A stretch of 64,000 nt of DNA from assembly GCA_913020245.1 (NCBI GenBank), contig CAJWAD010000003.1, positions 1 through 64,000 of the forward strand. The letters run 5' to 3'. The notes beneath the pieces were generated by a model, which worked only from the letters and a program-made list of their open reading frames with translations, had not been told where the DNA came from and did no database searches. This stretch comes from an uncultured Oleiphilus sp. GTDB lineage: Bacteria; Pseudomonadota; Gammaproteobacteria; Pseudomonadales; Oleiphilaceae. Shown here one piece after another: positions 1 to 10,235 of the stretch. Positions within the stretch are counted from its first letter, which is position 1. Each line of letters begins with the position of its first letter. The position numbers and the translations under genes are program-made.

Positions 1-57
1 ATTCGTAATCGTAAAGATCCGAATACGCCATTCGTTAAACGCCAATGGTGGTGGTAG
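1..57 (+). CDS. C-terminal tail of a truncated CDS (...IRNRKDPNTPFVKRQWWW*), product unknown
   Basis: Open frame from base 1 to TAG at 55-57; followed by an intergenic terminator. Confidence 0.45.
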   Translation: MRNRKDPNTPFVKRQWWW

Positions 58-102
58 CGCTTACTCTTTCCTCTGCATGAGTACTGACTATCAGTGAAAT
101 TC

Positions 103-146
103 AAATACAAAAAAGGCGAGCTAAGTAGCTCGCCTTTTTTGTATTT
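103..146. terminator. Bidirectional rho-independent terminator between convergent genes
   Basis: Perfect 21-bp inverted repeat AAATACAAAAAAGGCGAGCTA-AG-TAGCTCGCCTTTTTTGTATTT with A and T tracts. Confidence 0.9.
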
Positions 147-163
147 GATAAATGTATAGCGCT

Positions 164-562
164 CTAGCCACCGCAGGCGGTAAGAATGCGTTCGGCCGGC
201 ACGCGCAACTGCTCGATTAGATAGGTCTTAAAGGTGCCTGCATAAGGCTGCTCATCCATCGCTTTTTGCATGCATAGCAGCCATGCCTCAACCTCGGCGC
301 GGCCAATCGGTAAATGGCTATGTGCAGGGGGAATGGCAATCGGGCCGTAATGCTCCCGATACATGCGCGGGCCACCCAACCAGCCGGATAAAAAGTACGC
401 CAGCTTCTGCCGAGACTCGGTTAAATCCGGGCGATGCATCCCACGAATCGTCTTCGCCTCAGGTATGGTTTCCATGTAATCGTAAAAGGCATTCACTAAT
501 TTCGTAATGCCCTCCAACTCGCCTGCTGCTAGGTAAGACGTATCACCTTCACCGTACTTCAT
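164..562 (-). CDS. Group II truncated hemoglobin-like protein
   Basis: 132 aa; ...KLAYFLSGWLGGPRMYREHYGP...PIGRAEVEAWLLCM... typical of group II truncated globins. Confidence 0.85.
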   Translation of the reverse strand: MKYGEGDTSYLAAGELEGITKLVNAFYDYMETIPEAKTIRGMHRPDLTESRQKLAYFLSGWLGGPRMYREHYGPIAIPPAHSHLPIGRAEVEAWLLCMQKAMDEQPYAGTFKTYLIEQLRVPAERILTACGG

Positions 563-741
563 GGTCAGATATTTACTCCCAAATAGCAGCTATTGTTTGT
601 AGGTGCGGCATTTATTCGCTCTATTAATTCCAAGGTATGCTGTAAAAATGATGCTTCACTTGCACTGTAAGGTACACTAACCTTGCGATTTTTGTCCCAG
701 TCAAGCGCGGATCGTTTTGGACGCCAGAGAAAAGATCAGTT

Positions 742-1710
742 TTAAAATTGCTCTATCAATCGCTTGGCAGCCTCATAGGGGCTGAGTTCTTTATTGTGCA
801 GAGCACATTTCATTAACGGCAATTGACGCTTTATTTCAGGATTCGCCTCAAAGCGCTGCCGTAGCATTTGCTGAATAAGGCTCTCCATCCAATCTTGATC
901 TTGACGCTCACGCTTGTGCACGAAGCTTCCGTTGCTTTGCATTTGATTGAAGTAATTGATGAGCATCGTCCATACCTCGGTAATACCTTGGTTCTCGAGC
1001 GCTGAGCAGCATAGTACTTGCGGTTGCCAGGCTTCGTTATGACGCATCAGGTGCAGGGCGTTTTGGTAATGCCCCTGGCTTTGCTTAGCTTGTGTGGTGT
1101 TGGTGCCATCGGCTTTGTTGATGATGATCGCATCGACCAATTCCATAATGCCGCGTTTTATGCCCTGTAAGTCATCGCCTGCGCCCGGCTGCATCAGCAG
1201 CAGGAAGAAATCGACCATTGAGGCGACATCGTACTCCGATTGACCTACACCAACGGTTTCGACCAAGATTACGTCATAGCCGGCGGCTTCACAGAGTATC
1301 ATGCTCTCCCGTGTTTTATTCGCCACTCCCCCCAGCGTTCCGTCCGACGGGCTCGGGCGTATAAATGCGCCATCTTTGCGTGACAGATTTTCCATGCGTG
1401 TTTTGTCACCAAGTATGCTGCCGCCTTTAATTGGTGAGCTCGGGTCTACGGCCAATACCGCAACACGTTTGCCAAGTGAAAGTAGAAACAAGCCAAAGGC
1501 TTCGATAAAGGTCGACTTTCCAACACCTGGCGTACCGCTAATACCGATACGCAGTGACTTGCCCGATTCGGGCAGCATGGCTTTCAGCAAGGTTTGTGCT
1601 TGTTGCTGGTGCGACGCCAACGCACTTTCGATCAGCGTAATACTTTTGGCCAGGGCGCGTCGCTGTTGCGTCGGTTGATCTCGGTTAAGCAGCGCTTGGG
1701 CAAGCTCCAT
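742..1710 (-). CDS. meaB: Methylmalonyl-CoA mutase-associated GTPase MeaB/ArgK family
   Basis: Walker A GISGTPGVGKSTF, AVDPSSP, VETVGVGQSE motifs; directly downstream of the mutase gene. Confidence 0.93.
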   Translation of the reverse strand: MELAQALLNRDQPTQQRRALAKSITLIESALASHQQQAQTLLKAMLPESGKSLRIGISGTPGVGKSTFIEAFGLFLLSLGKRVAVLAVDPSSPIKGGSILGDKTRMENLSRKDGAFIRPSPSDGTLGGVANKTRESMILCEAAGYDVILVETVGVGQSEYDVASMVDFFLLLMQPGAGDDLQGIKRGIMELVDAIIINKADGTNTTQAKQSQGHYQNALHLMRHNEAWQPQVLCCSALENQGITEVWTMLINYFNQMQSNGSFVHKRERQDQDWMESLIQQMLRQRFEANPEIKRQLPLMKCALHNKELSPYEAAKRLIEQF

Positions 1711-1720
1711 TTAGGGGCCC

Positions 1721-3862
1721 TTACTGTTCGGCCATAATGGCATCAATGACCATCGAGGCGGAGACCGGAATTTTCGTACCGGGACCAAAAATACCCTTTA
1801 CCCCTGCTTCGTATAGGTAATCATAATCTTGTTTTGGGATGACCCCGCCCGCCACGACAATAATGTCGTCTGAACCCTGTTTTTTGAGAGCTGCTATTAA
1901 TGCCGGTACAAGCGTTTTATGGCCTGCCGCCTGAGAGCTGACACCAATCACATGCACATCATTTTCAATCGCTTGTTTGGCGACTTCTTCAGGGGTTGCA
2001 AACATGGGTGATAAGTCAATATCAAACCCAACGTCTGCAAAGGCTGTGGCGATCACTTTTGCGCCCCGATCATGGCCGTCTTGACCCATTTTACAGACTA
2101 GCATTCGAGGACGACGCCCCCGGGTTTCGGCAAAAAGGGTAATTTTGTCTTTGATCTCTTGCCAATCTTCGTCACCTTCATATGATGCCCCGTAGACACC
2201 GCTGATGGTTTGCGATTGTGCTTGGTAACGGCCAAAGTGCTTCTCCATCGCATCAGAGATTTCGCCTACGGTGGCTCGCAGGCGTGCCGCAGCGACGCTC
2301 AATTGCAGCAAGTTGCCTTCGCCGCTGTCTGCTGACTTGCTAATGGCATTCAATGCGGCGTCTACGGCTGCACTATCACGCGAGGCTTTGATTTCTTCAA
2401 GGCGTTTGATTTGCGAATCTTTTACTGCAAGGTTATCTACTTCGAGAATGTCTAGATCTTCCTCTTCGGCAAGCTGATATTTGTTGACACCAACGATCAC
2501 ATCCTCCCCACGGTCGATGCGTGCCTGTTTACGTGCAGCACTTTCTTCAATCCGCAGCTTTGGTAAACCGGCTTCGATTGCCTTAGCCATACCACCTTTT
2601 TCTTCGATTTCTTCAATCAAGCCCCATGCTTTGTCAGCGATTTGCTGTGTGAGACTTTCCATCATATACGAGCCACCCCACGGATCAGCGACCTGGCAGA
2701 TACCACTCTCTTCTTGCAGAATAATTTGTGTATTACGCGCAATACGTGCTGAGAACTCTGTTGGCAGTGCGACGGCTTCATCAAGGGCGTTGGTATGCAG
2801 CGATTGGGTGCCGCCAAAGACAGCGGCCATGGCTTCAATCGTCGTGCGCACCACGTTGTTATAGGGATCTTGTTCGGTGAGTGACCAGCCTGACGTTTGC
2901 GAGTGCGTGCGCAACATCGACGATTTTGGGTTCTGTGGATTAAACTCTTGCATAATACGGTGCCATAGCAGGCGGCCGGCCCGTAGCTTGGCAATCTCCA
3001 TGTAGAAGTTCATGCCGATACCCCAGAAGAACGATAATCGCGGCGCAAATGCATCCACTTCTAATCCCGCATTGAGGGCGGTACGCACATATTCGCGGCC
3101 ATCGCTTAAGGTATAAGCCAGTTCGAGTGCGGCATCGGCACCGGCCTCCTGAATGTGATACCCAGAGATCGAAATACTATTAAAGCGCGGCATGTTGTTG
3201 GAGGTATAGGCAATAATATCGCCAATAATCTTCATGGAGGGTGTCGGAGGATAAATATAGGTATTACGCACCATAAATTCTTTCAGAATATCGTTCTGAA
3301 TAGTGCCCGATAATTGCGCCTGGCTGACGCCTTGTTCTTCCGCGGCGACAATGTAGTTGGCTAAAATAGGCAGCACCGCGCCGTTCATGGTCATCGATAC
3401 CGAGACTTTATCAAGCGGAATGCCATCGAAGAGAATTTTCATGTCTTCAACGGAATCAATCGCCACGCCGGCTTTACCCACATCACCCGTGACGCGAGGG
3501 TGGTCTGAATCGTAGCCACGATGCGTGGCAAGATCGAAGGCTACAGATACGCCTTGTGCGCCTGCAGCGAGGTTTTTGCGATAAAACGCGTTAGACTCCG
3601 CAGCAGTAGAGAAGCCTGCGTATTGGCGAATTGTCCATGGACGACCTGCATACATGGTAGCCATTGGGCCGCGCACGTAGGGCGCCATACCAGGAAATGT
3701 GTCGGTATGCTGAAGGTTTTTGCTATCGTCCGCCGTATATAGCACTTTTACTGGGATGCCTTCGGGCGTATGCCAAGCCATTTCGTCAGGACTTAAGCCT
3801 TTCATTTGTGTGGTCGCCAGGGCGGCCCAGTCGTTATAGTCTGGCTTGTCTTGTTCGCTCAT
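1721..3862 (-). CDS. scpA: Methylmalonyl-CoA mutase (single-chain, with B12-binding domain)
   Basis: 713 aa; [23 protein letters not shown]12-binding [13 protein letters not shown] motif in the C-terminal domain. Confidence 0.95.
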   Translation of the reverse strand: MSEQDKPDYNDWAALATTQMKGLSPDEMAWHTPEGIPVKVLYTADDSKNLQHTDTFPGMAPYVRGPMATMYAGRPWTIRQYAGFSTAAESNAFYRKNLAAGAQGVSVAFDLATHRGYDSDHPRVTGDVGKAGVAIDSVEDMKILFDGIPLDKVSVSMTMNGAVLPILANYIVAAEEQGVSQAQLSGTIQNDILKEFMVRNTYIYPPTPSMKIIGDIIAYTSNNMPRFNSISISGYHIQEAGADAALELAYTLSDGREYVRTALNAGLEVDAFAPRLSFFWGIGMNFYMEIAKLRAGRLLWHRIMQEFNPQNPKSSMLRTHSQTSGWSLTEQDPYNNVVRTTIEAMAAVFGGTQSLHTNALDEAVALPTEFSARIARNTQIILQEESGICQVADPWGGSYMMESLTQQIADKAWGLIEEIEEKGGMAKAIEAGLPKLRIEESAARKQARIDRGEDVIVGVNKYQLAEEEDLDILEVDNLAVKDSQIKRLEEIKASRDSAAVDAALNAISKSADSGEGNLLQLSVAAARLRATVGEISDAMEKHFGRYQAQSQTISGVYGASYEGDEDWQEIKDKITLFAETRGRRPRMLVCKMGQDGHDRGAKVIATAFADVGFDIDLSPMFATPEEVAKQAIENDVHVIGVSSQAAGHKTLVPALIAALKKQGSDDIIVVAGGVIPKQDYDYLYEAGVKGIFGPGTKIPVSASMVIDAIMAEQ

Positions 3863-3937
3863 ACGTTGCTCGAGTTATTTCTGTATTTTGTATTGAGTGT
3901 AGCGTGTTTCGGTTTTATCTGTGCTCATCTTACTGTG

Positions 3938-4345
3938 TCAGTGCGCTTGCGGCTGATTGAGCTCGATTAAGACCCCATCACAACTTTTCGGATGAATAAA
4001 AATAACACGACAATTATGCGCACCGATACCGGGTGTTTCACTTAAGAACTCGTACCCCTTTGCTTTTAGACGCGTCACATCAGCGTCGAGATCATCACTA
4101 CGGAAACATAAGTGGTGCATGCCACCACCTTTTTTCTCAATATACTTTTGGATTGGCCCTTCTCCATTTAGGGGATGCACAAGTTCGATACTGGTCTCCG
4201 AAAGCGGAAAGAAAGCGGTCGACGTTTTCGCATCGGTTACATCTTCTTGACCTTTAAAGTCTAATCCAAAGTCTTTTGCAAAGCGCTCAATAGCTTTGCT
4301 GAGATCAGGTACGGCGATCGCAATGTGGTCTAGTCCGGTGATCAT
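3938..4345 (-). CDS. mce: Methylmalonyl-CoA epimerase (VOC superfamily)
   Basis: 135 aa; GLDHIAIAVPDL..., KGGGMHHLCFRSDD, operon context with mutase. Confidence 0.9.
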   Translation of the reverse strand: MITGLDHIAIAVPDLSKAIERFAKDFGLDFKGQEDVTDAKTSTAFFPLSETSIELVHPLNGEGPIQKYIEKKGGGMHHLCFRSDDLDADVTRLKAKGYEFLSETPGIGAHNCRVIFIHPKSCDGVLIELNQPQAH

Positions 4346-4435
4346 GATTTCTCTCTTATACTCATCTCATTGTTGCTTTACGTCTAAATTACACACGTCT
4401 AATTGTTATAGGTTTTATTGCATTGCCATTGGCGC

Positions 4436-7285
4436 TCAAGCTAGAGCGCTAAGGAAGGCGTCACTGGTCGTTCGCAAGCGCGCCTTTTTTTCCTCTGGGC
4501 TCAGTTGCTTGATGACTTCGTCCGGCGAAATTTTAAAGACGGGCTGCCCCTTCTTGATGATTTCTCCGTCTTGTTCGATTAATACTTTTTCAACTGTACC
4601 GGAAAATGGCGCACGTACTTTGTTAAACATTTTCATCACTTCAACAATGTACAAAGCTTGACCGGCCTCAAAATGGTCCCCTTCTCTTATCAACGGGGGC
4701 AGGCCGGGTGCTTCACACGCGTAAAACATGCCGCCGGAGGCGGCCAGAATTTCATCACTTTTCGCAACGGGTGGCGGCACAAGGACTTTCGCCATAGCTT
4801 TTTGCGTCTCTTCATCTTCAAGCGTGATTGGAATATCAATGGTTAGATCAGTGTTGACTTTTAGGTTAAAAAACTCGGTTTGTAGTGCGGCGTGCGCGAG
4901 TATTAATAGAATCTCTGTACCGAATTGATAGCCGCTATGTGCTGCTTTTATTGCGGCCCATTTGTCTGCCGTAAGGCCTTTTGGCGCGGCTTTTTTCTTG
5001 AGTTGCTTATTTAACTCAGCAAAACTTTCGGTATTCAGTTTTTTTTCGAGGCTGTTGTAAAACGATACGGCGTCTTGCAGGAGTTCGTTATCGTGATCCC
5101 AAATCATACGTGCTGCTGCATTGTCTTGCTCGTAGTTCATATTGAGATAGTGATAGGTCTTAGCTAACACGTTGATTGGATTGTCGAGCCATCGTAGTTC
5201 ATTCTTATCTTTACTAAAACACGATTGAAACAGGCTGAGCCAACCGGCAAATACGTGAGGTTGGTCAATCAGCTGTTGAATTGGTCGCGTGAATAATAAT
5301 TGCTTTCGTTCAGCAATTTCTTTGGCCGCTTTTTGACAATCTGCATCCATTTCCGATAAAGCGTTGGTTGTTATTTGCCTGTAAGCGTAGGCCAGATCCA
5401 GCCGATTGGCGATCTGTTTAAGTTGGCCCACTGCCGTGAGATATGGAACGATAAAGCGCGTTGTTGGACGTGCGTTGATATTGTTGCCGATAAACCAATT
5501 TACCAAGCCATAGTGGAAGGCAAGGTTGGTAGAGAGATCTCTACCTTCTAATTTTGTTAAACGCAATAATTCAGCTATTTTTTCATAGCTATTCAACCGG
5601 TTTTCGCCAACAGTTAATAATAGCGCGATGTTGCTATCATAGGCGCCAGCTAGGTGATAGCTCATGAATACATCGGTATCTGGGTTGTGCAGGCTGATAC
5701 CTTGGTCATCACGAATTTCACCTGAAACGGCATCAGACCAGTATTCGATTACCCCGCCCGCATGCGGCGCTAAGGCGTCATTGGTTGCGTTTAAACGCGC
5801 CTCCACAGAAGCATGATGGCGTAGCACGCGTTCCGGTTTTGGTAAGCGCGGACCGTGCGCTGCGAGTAGCACCATGGCTTCAACTAGCGAGTCGACAACG
5901 AAGCTCTCTTCAGCGTTTTCTGGATTGGTAAACTTGAGGCTGTAGCACAGCTCGGTGACACGGTGTTCTACTTGAATCCGCGTGTTCATCTCCATAAAAA
6001 AGTGTTTGTCGCGATCAACAATACATTCAAAGGTAGATACACTATCAAGGCCCACGGCATTGCCGAAGCGCTCGGCTTCTTGTTCCATTGCTTCGAGTGT
6101 TTTGATGTCTTGGCTGAGCACTTTTGCTTCGGCATCACGGCCATCTTTTACAGCTTGGGTGAGCGCGTTTTGCAGATCTTCAGCGGTGACCGAGACTTCT
6201 AGCAGCTTCTGTTCGTGCATTTGCAATGAGCAGTCGCGTCCTCCCAATGCGAGCGTCCATTCACCGTTACCTAACACCTGAATTTCTTGATGGCGCGTGG
6301 TTTCGATGTTTAGTTCTAAGAGTATGTTTTTGTTGTCGCCCGTGCCGGTCGCTTTGACTTCGTTGAGAATTTCCAGCACCAGAGCTGGTGCTGCATCGGC
6401 GACCGCTTTGAGACGCTTCTCTAAGCTGCCTTTGAAGCTGGCTGGGTTTGGCAGAATACGTTGGCCTTTACCGCCACCGCCACCAATGCACTTGAGACGA
6501 ATACGGTTCTCGGGATGAATGCGGTTAATCTCTAATACTTGATCGGCAATTGTGACTTGCAGCTCGTTAATAGTGTAAAGGTCTTTACCTGCTTTGTAGC
6601 TTGCAGACAGTACGATGTCTGCTTTGTCTTCGAGTGTATCTGCACGGGTAAAGGCTACTTCATCAAGCGGAAGGCTTTCATCTTTTACAAGTTTTAGCAG
6701 CGCTTTTTCGCTTGCGTGCTTTTTGAGAAGGGTAAGCGCTGTCGCATTATCTACCCCGGGGGTTACACTGACACCCACTTTTAAAGCGGTGCGTTTGGCT
6801 TCATCTTTTAATCCCGCATCATGTACAGTGCGTGAGCAAGGGCCGATAAAGTTGAGATTTGCCTCTTCCATGGCAGCAACCATGGCCTCATCCTCTGCCA
6901 TAAAACCATAGCCCGCGAAGATAGCGTTGTACCCATTGTCTTTTGCGATAGCGATGATTTGTTGGATACGAATTTCGCGCTCGGCTTTATCTGTGCCTGT
7001 ATAGTCGGGAACACGGTGTATGCGGCTCGGATCTGTCAACTGACGAAGCTCTGGCGCGAGCGCGTTTTGATAGACCACGCTATCTTTTTCAGAAAGCAAC
7101 ATACCGAAGTGTTCAATACCCATTTCGTTGAAGACATCCATCGCTTCTTTGCGAATGGGGCCTCGGCAAATTATTAGCGGCTTAATATTACGAACGTTAA
7201 AGCTGCGTACCCATTTCGATTTATCACCTTTACGACGGCGGTCACGGTGAACAAGTGTGTTTGCTAAATAATTATTGTTTGTCAT
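4436..7285 (-). CDS. Acyl-CoA (probably propionyl-CoA) carboxylase alpha-type subunit: biotin carboxylase fused to C-terminal biotinyl domain, divergent
   Basis: 949 aa; ATP-grasp IGGGGGKGQRI, EMNTRIQVEHRVTE, C-terminal biotinylation motif EVMKM. Confidence 0.88.
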   Translation of the reverse strand: MTNNNYLANTLVHRDRRRKGDKSKWVRSFNVRNIKPLIICRGPIRKEAMDVFNEMGIEHFGMLLSEKDSVVYQNALAPELRQLTDPSRIHRVPDYTGTDKAEREIRIQQIIAIAKDNGYNAIFAGYGFMAEDEAMVAAMEEANLNFIGPCSRTVHDAGLKDEAKRTALKVGVSVTPGVDNATALTLLKKHASEKALLKLVKDESLPLDEVAFTRADTLEDKADIVLSASYKAGKDLYTINELQVTIADQVLEINRIHPENRIRLKCIGGGGGKGQRILPNPASFKGSLEKRLKAVADAAPALVLEILNEVKATGTGDNKNILLELNIETTRHQEIQVLGNGEWTLALGGRDCSLQMHEQKLLEVSVTAEDLQNALTQAVKDGRDAEAKVLSQDIKTLEAMEQEAERFGNAVGLDSVSTFECIVDRDKHFFMEMNTRIQVEHRVTELCYSLKFTNPENAEESFVVDSLVEAMVLLAAHGPRLPKPERVLRHHASVEARLNATNDALAPHAGGVIEYWSDAVSGEIRDDQGISLHNPDTDVFMSYHLAGAYDSNIALLLTVGENRLNSYEKIAELLRLTKLEGRDLSTNLAFHYGLVNWFIGNNINARPTTRFIVPYLTAVGQLKQIANRLDLAYAYRQITTNALSEMDADCQKAAKEIAERKQLLFTRPIQQLIDQPHVFAGWLSLFQSCFSKDKNELRWLDNPINVLAKTYHYLNMNYEQDNAAARMIWDHDNELLQDAVSFYNSLEKKLNTESFAELNKQLKKKAAPKGLTADKWAAIKAAHSGYQFGTEILLILAHAALQTEFFNLKVNTDLTIDIPITLEDEETQKAMAKVLVPPPVAKSDEILAASGGMFYACEAPGLPPLIREGDHFEAGQALYIVEVMKMFNKVRAPFSGTVEKVLIEQDGEIIKKGQPVFKISPDEVIKQLSPEEKKARLRTTSDAFLSALA

Positions 7286-7309
7286 GCTTGTCTCTTCTTG
7301 ATCGCGCGC

Positions 7310-8968
7310 TTAGAAAAATTCTCGTTGTACTGCTTGCATCGGCCCAGGCTCATAATGTCGCAGATGAAAATCCATATTTTCGCAGAGTAACTTGCGCAAG
7401 TCTTTTGGCATGACAATTTGAGAGATTGAACCGAGACTCAATGCTTCATTAGGATTCATAAGTTCTTCTTCATATCTCTTTATTAAGTGGGCTTCCTCGG
7501 CGTTGCCCCAGTCTGCCGTTTGCTCACCTTGTTTGACGGCGGCGCGGATGGTGCGTAATTCTTTTTTGAAGACAAACTCAGCCCCTGCTGGGCCCATTAC
7601 GGCTGCCCGTGTTGACGGCAGCGCGACGACAAAGTCTGCACCCGTTGGGTAATTATTATAGGAGGCATAAGCACCGCCAAAGGCATTGCGAAGTATGAGT
7701 AAAAACCGTGGTGTGCGTAAGTCGATAATTGCATCGAGCATCGCGCGTCCGGCTTGCACGATACCTGCCGTTTCTTGTTCTTTACCTGGTAAAAAGCCGG
7801 TGGTGTCTTCCATAAATATGACTGGGATGTTGTACAAATTGCAGAAACGGATGAAGCGCGCGTTTTTGTAGGCGGCGGCGATATCAATTTGTCCAGATGC
7901 GACGGCGCTATTATTCGCAACGAAGCCAATCACGTTACCGCCCATTCGACCAAGAGCTGTGATGGTATTGCGTGCCCGATCAGGTTGAATCTCAAGGAAA
8001 TCGCCATGGTCGCATAATTGCTGAATGATGATGGTCACATCAATCGGCGTGTTAAATCCGCTTGGGCTGTTAAAGGCTTTTTTAAGTAAAATATCAACGT
8101 CCCATGTTTTACGATTAATGGGGTCTGACGTTTCCTGAAATGGAGCTAGTTCGCTATTATTATCAGGGATATAGTTAAGTAACGTTTTAACTTTTTGAAG
8201 AGCGGCGACTTCATCTTTGACGACAAAGTCGGTGACGCCAGATTGGCTATGCACGCCGGGGCCGCCCAGTTCCTCGGGGGTGACATCTTCACCCAAAACA
8301 CTCTTTACAACACCCGTGCCTGTCAGGCCAAAAAAGGTATCGTTCGGTTGGATCAGAAAGCTTCCTTGGCGAGGCAAGTAAGAGCCGCCTCCCGCATTGA
8401 ACCCGAACATACACATAATTGACGGGACAACGCCACTAATTTTACGCAACGCAGTGAATGCTTCCGCATAACCGTCTAGGCCGCCTACGCCTGCAGGGAC
8501 ATAAGCGCCGGCGCTATCGTTTAAACCGACGAGTGGAATGCGTCGCTTGCCTGCAAGCTCGAAAAGTTTAGCGAGCTTCTTGCCATTGGTTGCGTCCATT
8601 GACCCAGCGCGAACGGTAAAATCATGCCCGTATAGTGCAATGTCTCGACCATTGATTTTGACGATAGCGGTGACCAGCGACGCGCCATCCAGGTTCTTCC
8701 CCCAGTTTTGAAAAAGTACGGTGGGTTCCTCATCCGATAAGACCGCAATGCGTTCCCAGATTGTCATGCGATTCTTGCTATGCTGGCGAGCGATGGCTTT
8801 TAGCCCTGCGGCTTTTTTTGGGCGCTTAATTAGCTCATACCCGTGCTTTAGATTTTCCTCGTAAAGCCCAGGTTGATAGCTGGCTTGGCCAGGGATACTG
8901 AATTCGACTTCCTGAGTCTCGCTAAATGGATTATCGAGGGTAATACTAGATTTTTGTTCTTGTGTCAT
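7310..8968 (-). CDS. Acyl-CoA (probably propionyl-CoA) carboxylase carboxyltransferase subunit
   Basis: 552 aa; [48 protein letters not shown], crotonase-fold carboxyltransferase motifs. Confidence 0.92.
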   Translation of the reverse strand: MTQEQKSSITLDNPFSETQEVEFSIPGQASYQPGLYEENLKHGYELIKRPKKAAGLKAIARQHSKNRMTIWERIAVLSDEEPTVLFQNWGKNLDGASLVTAIVKINGRDIALYGHDFTVRAGSMDATNGKKLAKLFELAGKRRIPLVGLNDSAGAYVPAGVGGLDGYAEAFTALRKISGVVPSIMCMFGFNAGGGSYLPRQGSFLIQPNDTFFGLTGTGVVKSVLGEDVTPEELGGPGVHSQSGVTDFVVKDEVAALQKVKTLLNYIPDNNSELAPFQETSDPINRKTWDVDILLKKAFNSPSGFNTPIDVTIIIQQLCDHGDFLEIQPDRARNTITALGRMGGNVIGFVANNSAVASGQIDIAAAYKNARFIRFCNLYNIPVIFMEDTTGFLPGKEQETAGIVQAGRAMLDAIIDLRTPRFLLILRNAFGGAYASYNNYPTGADFVVALPSTRAAVMGPAGAEFVFKKELRTIRAAVKQGEQTADWGNAEEAHLIKRYEEELMNPNEALSLGSISQIVMPKDLRKLLCENMDFHLRHYEPGPMQAVQREFF

Positions 8969-9199
8969 AAATTCGGACTCAAATCGGAGAAGACTTTTGT
9001 GGACTAATATTGAATTGCGCCGATGATATAATTTAATGTCTAGTTTGTGAATATGCGACTTGATTCTATTTTTTAGCTTAATTTTTCATAACTATATGAT
9101 AAGTATAGGTATAAATTTATTTATTATTAATAATTAGACAAATTTATAATGCCTTAATAGACAAAAGCGCGCATATTAGAATCGTCTCAGACGAAATGA

Positions 9200-10210
9200 T
9201 CAAAGCCGAGCGTTACGGTATTGTCGGGGGGTAAGGCCGGACCATTCTTTGTAAGCTCGAGAGAATGCTCTGGATTCACTGAAGCCAAGCTGTTTAGCAA
9301 TGTCAGAAATTTTTGGACTGCTGCGCTTTAAAAGTTGATTGGCAAGGCTATAACGTAGTTCGTCTTTAATCTGTTGAAAGCTACTGCCCTCAGCGCTCAG
9401 TTTACGCCGCATGGTTTGGCTGCACATGCTAAGTGATTTGGCCACTTGCTCGGCACTCATCAGTTCGAGCATATCACCCTCACGAAATCTTTTTGGTTCG
9501 AGTAATCGATTGATTTGGGCACTGAAGCTCGTATCTTCGCCTGGAATAGTGAGCAGATCGACTGGCGCGCGCTTCAGAAAGCTATGCAGATCGCTGGGGC
9601 TTTTAACAAGGGGCAATTCAAGGTAGTTCTGGTGAAAAACGATACGATTTACCTTTCCTCCTGTATCAGTAGGGCAGCGGTAAAGAAGTGCAAACTCATC
9701 CGGATCGATAGGTTGATAGTTGATATACGTTGCCAGGAGTTTAATCGGTCGGTCGATATACCAGCTGGCGAAGCGATGCCAAATTACGTGCCAATACTCA
9801 ATGTAGAAATGTTCCGTATCGAGTTCTGGGCGGCGAAAGGTAGTTGTCAAATATACATGCTCACCTTCGCGAGCAAGCGACATTTGCAACTCGTCAGTGA
9901 TTTGGTTGTAGAAACGAATGCCTTTGGTTAGCAATTCTTCTAGGGTGCTGCTGTTACTGACCCATTCTGTCATCAACTCAAACGTGCCCGACTTTATGGG
10001 AAACTCAGTAAAGCCCATAAACTCATCATTCATAGCCTTGGCAATGCCATCATATAAAAGCGCAACACGCTCTACATTAAAGCGTGCTTTGGGGTTCTTC
10101 AGTTCATCGGCGGGGATGCCGGCGCGCTTTAACAGCTCTTTCGTATTAACGCCTTTCACTCGCGCTCCACCGAGTGCACTAACAATGTAATGGGTGTTGA
10201 TACTTGCCAT
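9200..10210 (-). CDS. AraC-family transcriptional regulator with N-terminal Arabinose_bd-like domain
   Basis: C-terminal HTH ...ISDIAKQLGFSESRAFSRAYKEWSGLTPRQYR; internal Met (MASINTHYIVS) preferred over the track start at 10387 because it avoids overlap with the upstream CDS. Confidence 0.88.
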   Translation of the reverse strand: MASINTHYIVSALGGARVKGVNTKELLKRAGIPADELKNPKARFNVERVALLYDGIAKAMNDEFMGFTEFPIKSGTFELMTEWVSNSSTLEELLTKGIRFYNQITDELQMSLAREGEHVYLTTTFRRPELDTEHFYIEYWHVIWHRFASWYIDRPIKLLATYINYQPIDPDEFALLYRCPTDTGGKVNRIVFHQNYLELPLVKSPSDLHSFLKRAPVDLLTIPGEDTSFSAQINRLLEPKRFREGDMLELMSAEQVAKSLSMCSQTMRRKLSAEGSSFQQIKDELRYSLANQLLKRSSPKISDIAKQLGFSESRAFSRAYKEWSGLTPRQYRNARL

Positions 10211-10235
10211 AGGTTGCGTTAGAAAGTGTGAGTTT

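Noticed and set aside
1301-2864. Plus-strand ORFs (1301..1678, 2271..2477, 2481..2864) opposite meaB and the mutase
   Set aside because: Shadow ORFs antisense to strongly supported CDSs, with composition typical of reverse-complement reading
5963-6911. Several plus-strand ORFs (5963..6202, 5982..6281, 6297..6518, 6615..6911) opposite the BC-BCCP gene
   Set aside because: Overlap each other or lie antisense to a clear CDS; low-complexity Ser/Ala-rich
8969-9199. Cobalamin riboswitch in the leader of the methylmalonyl operon
   Set aside because: AT-rich leader without a B12-box (GCCACTG-like) or extensive GC helices
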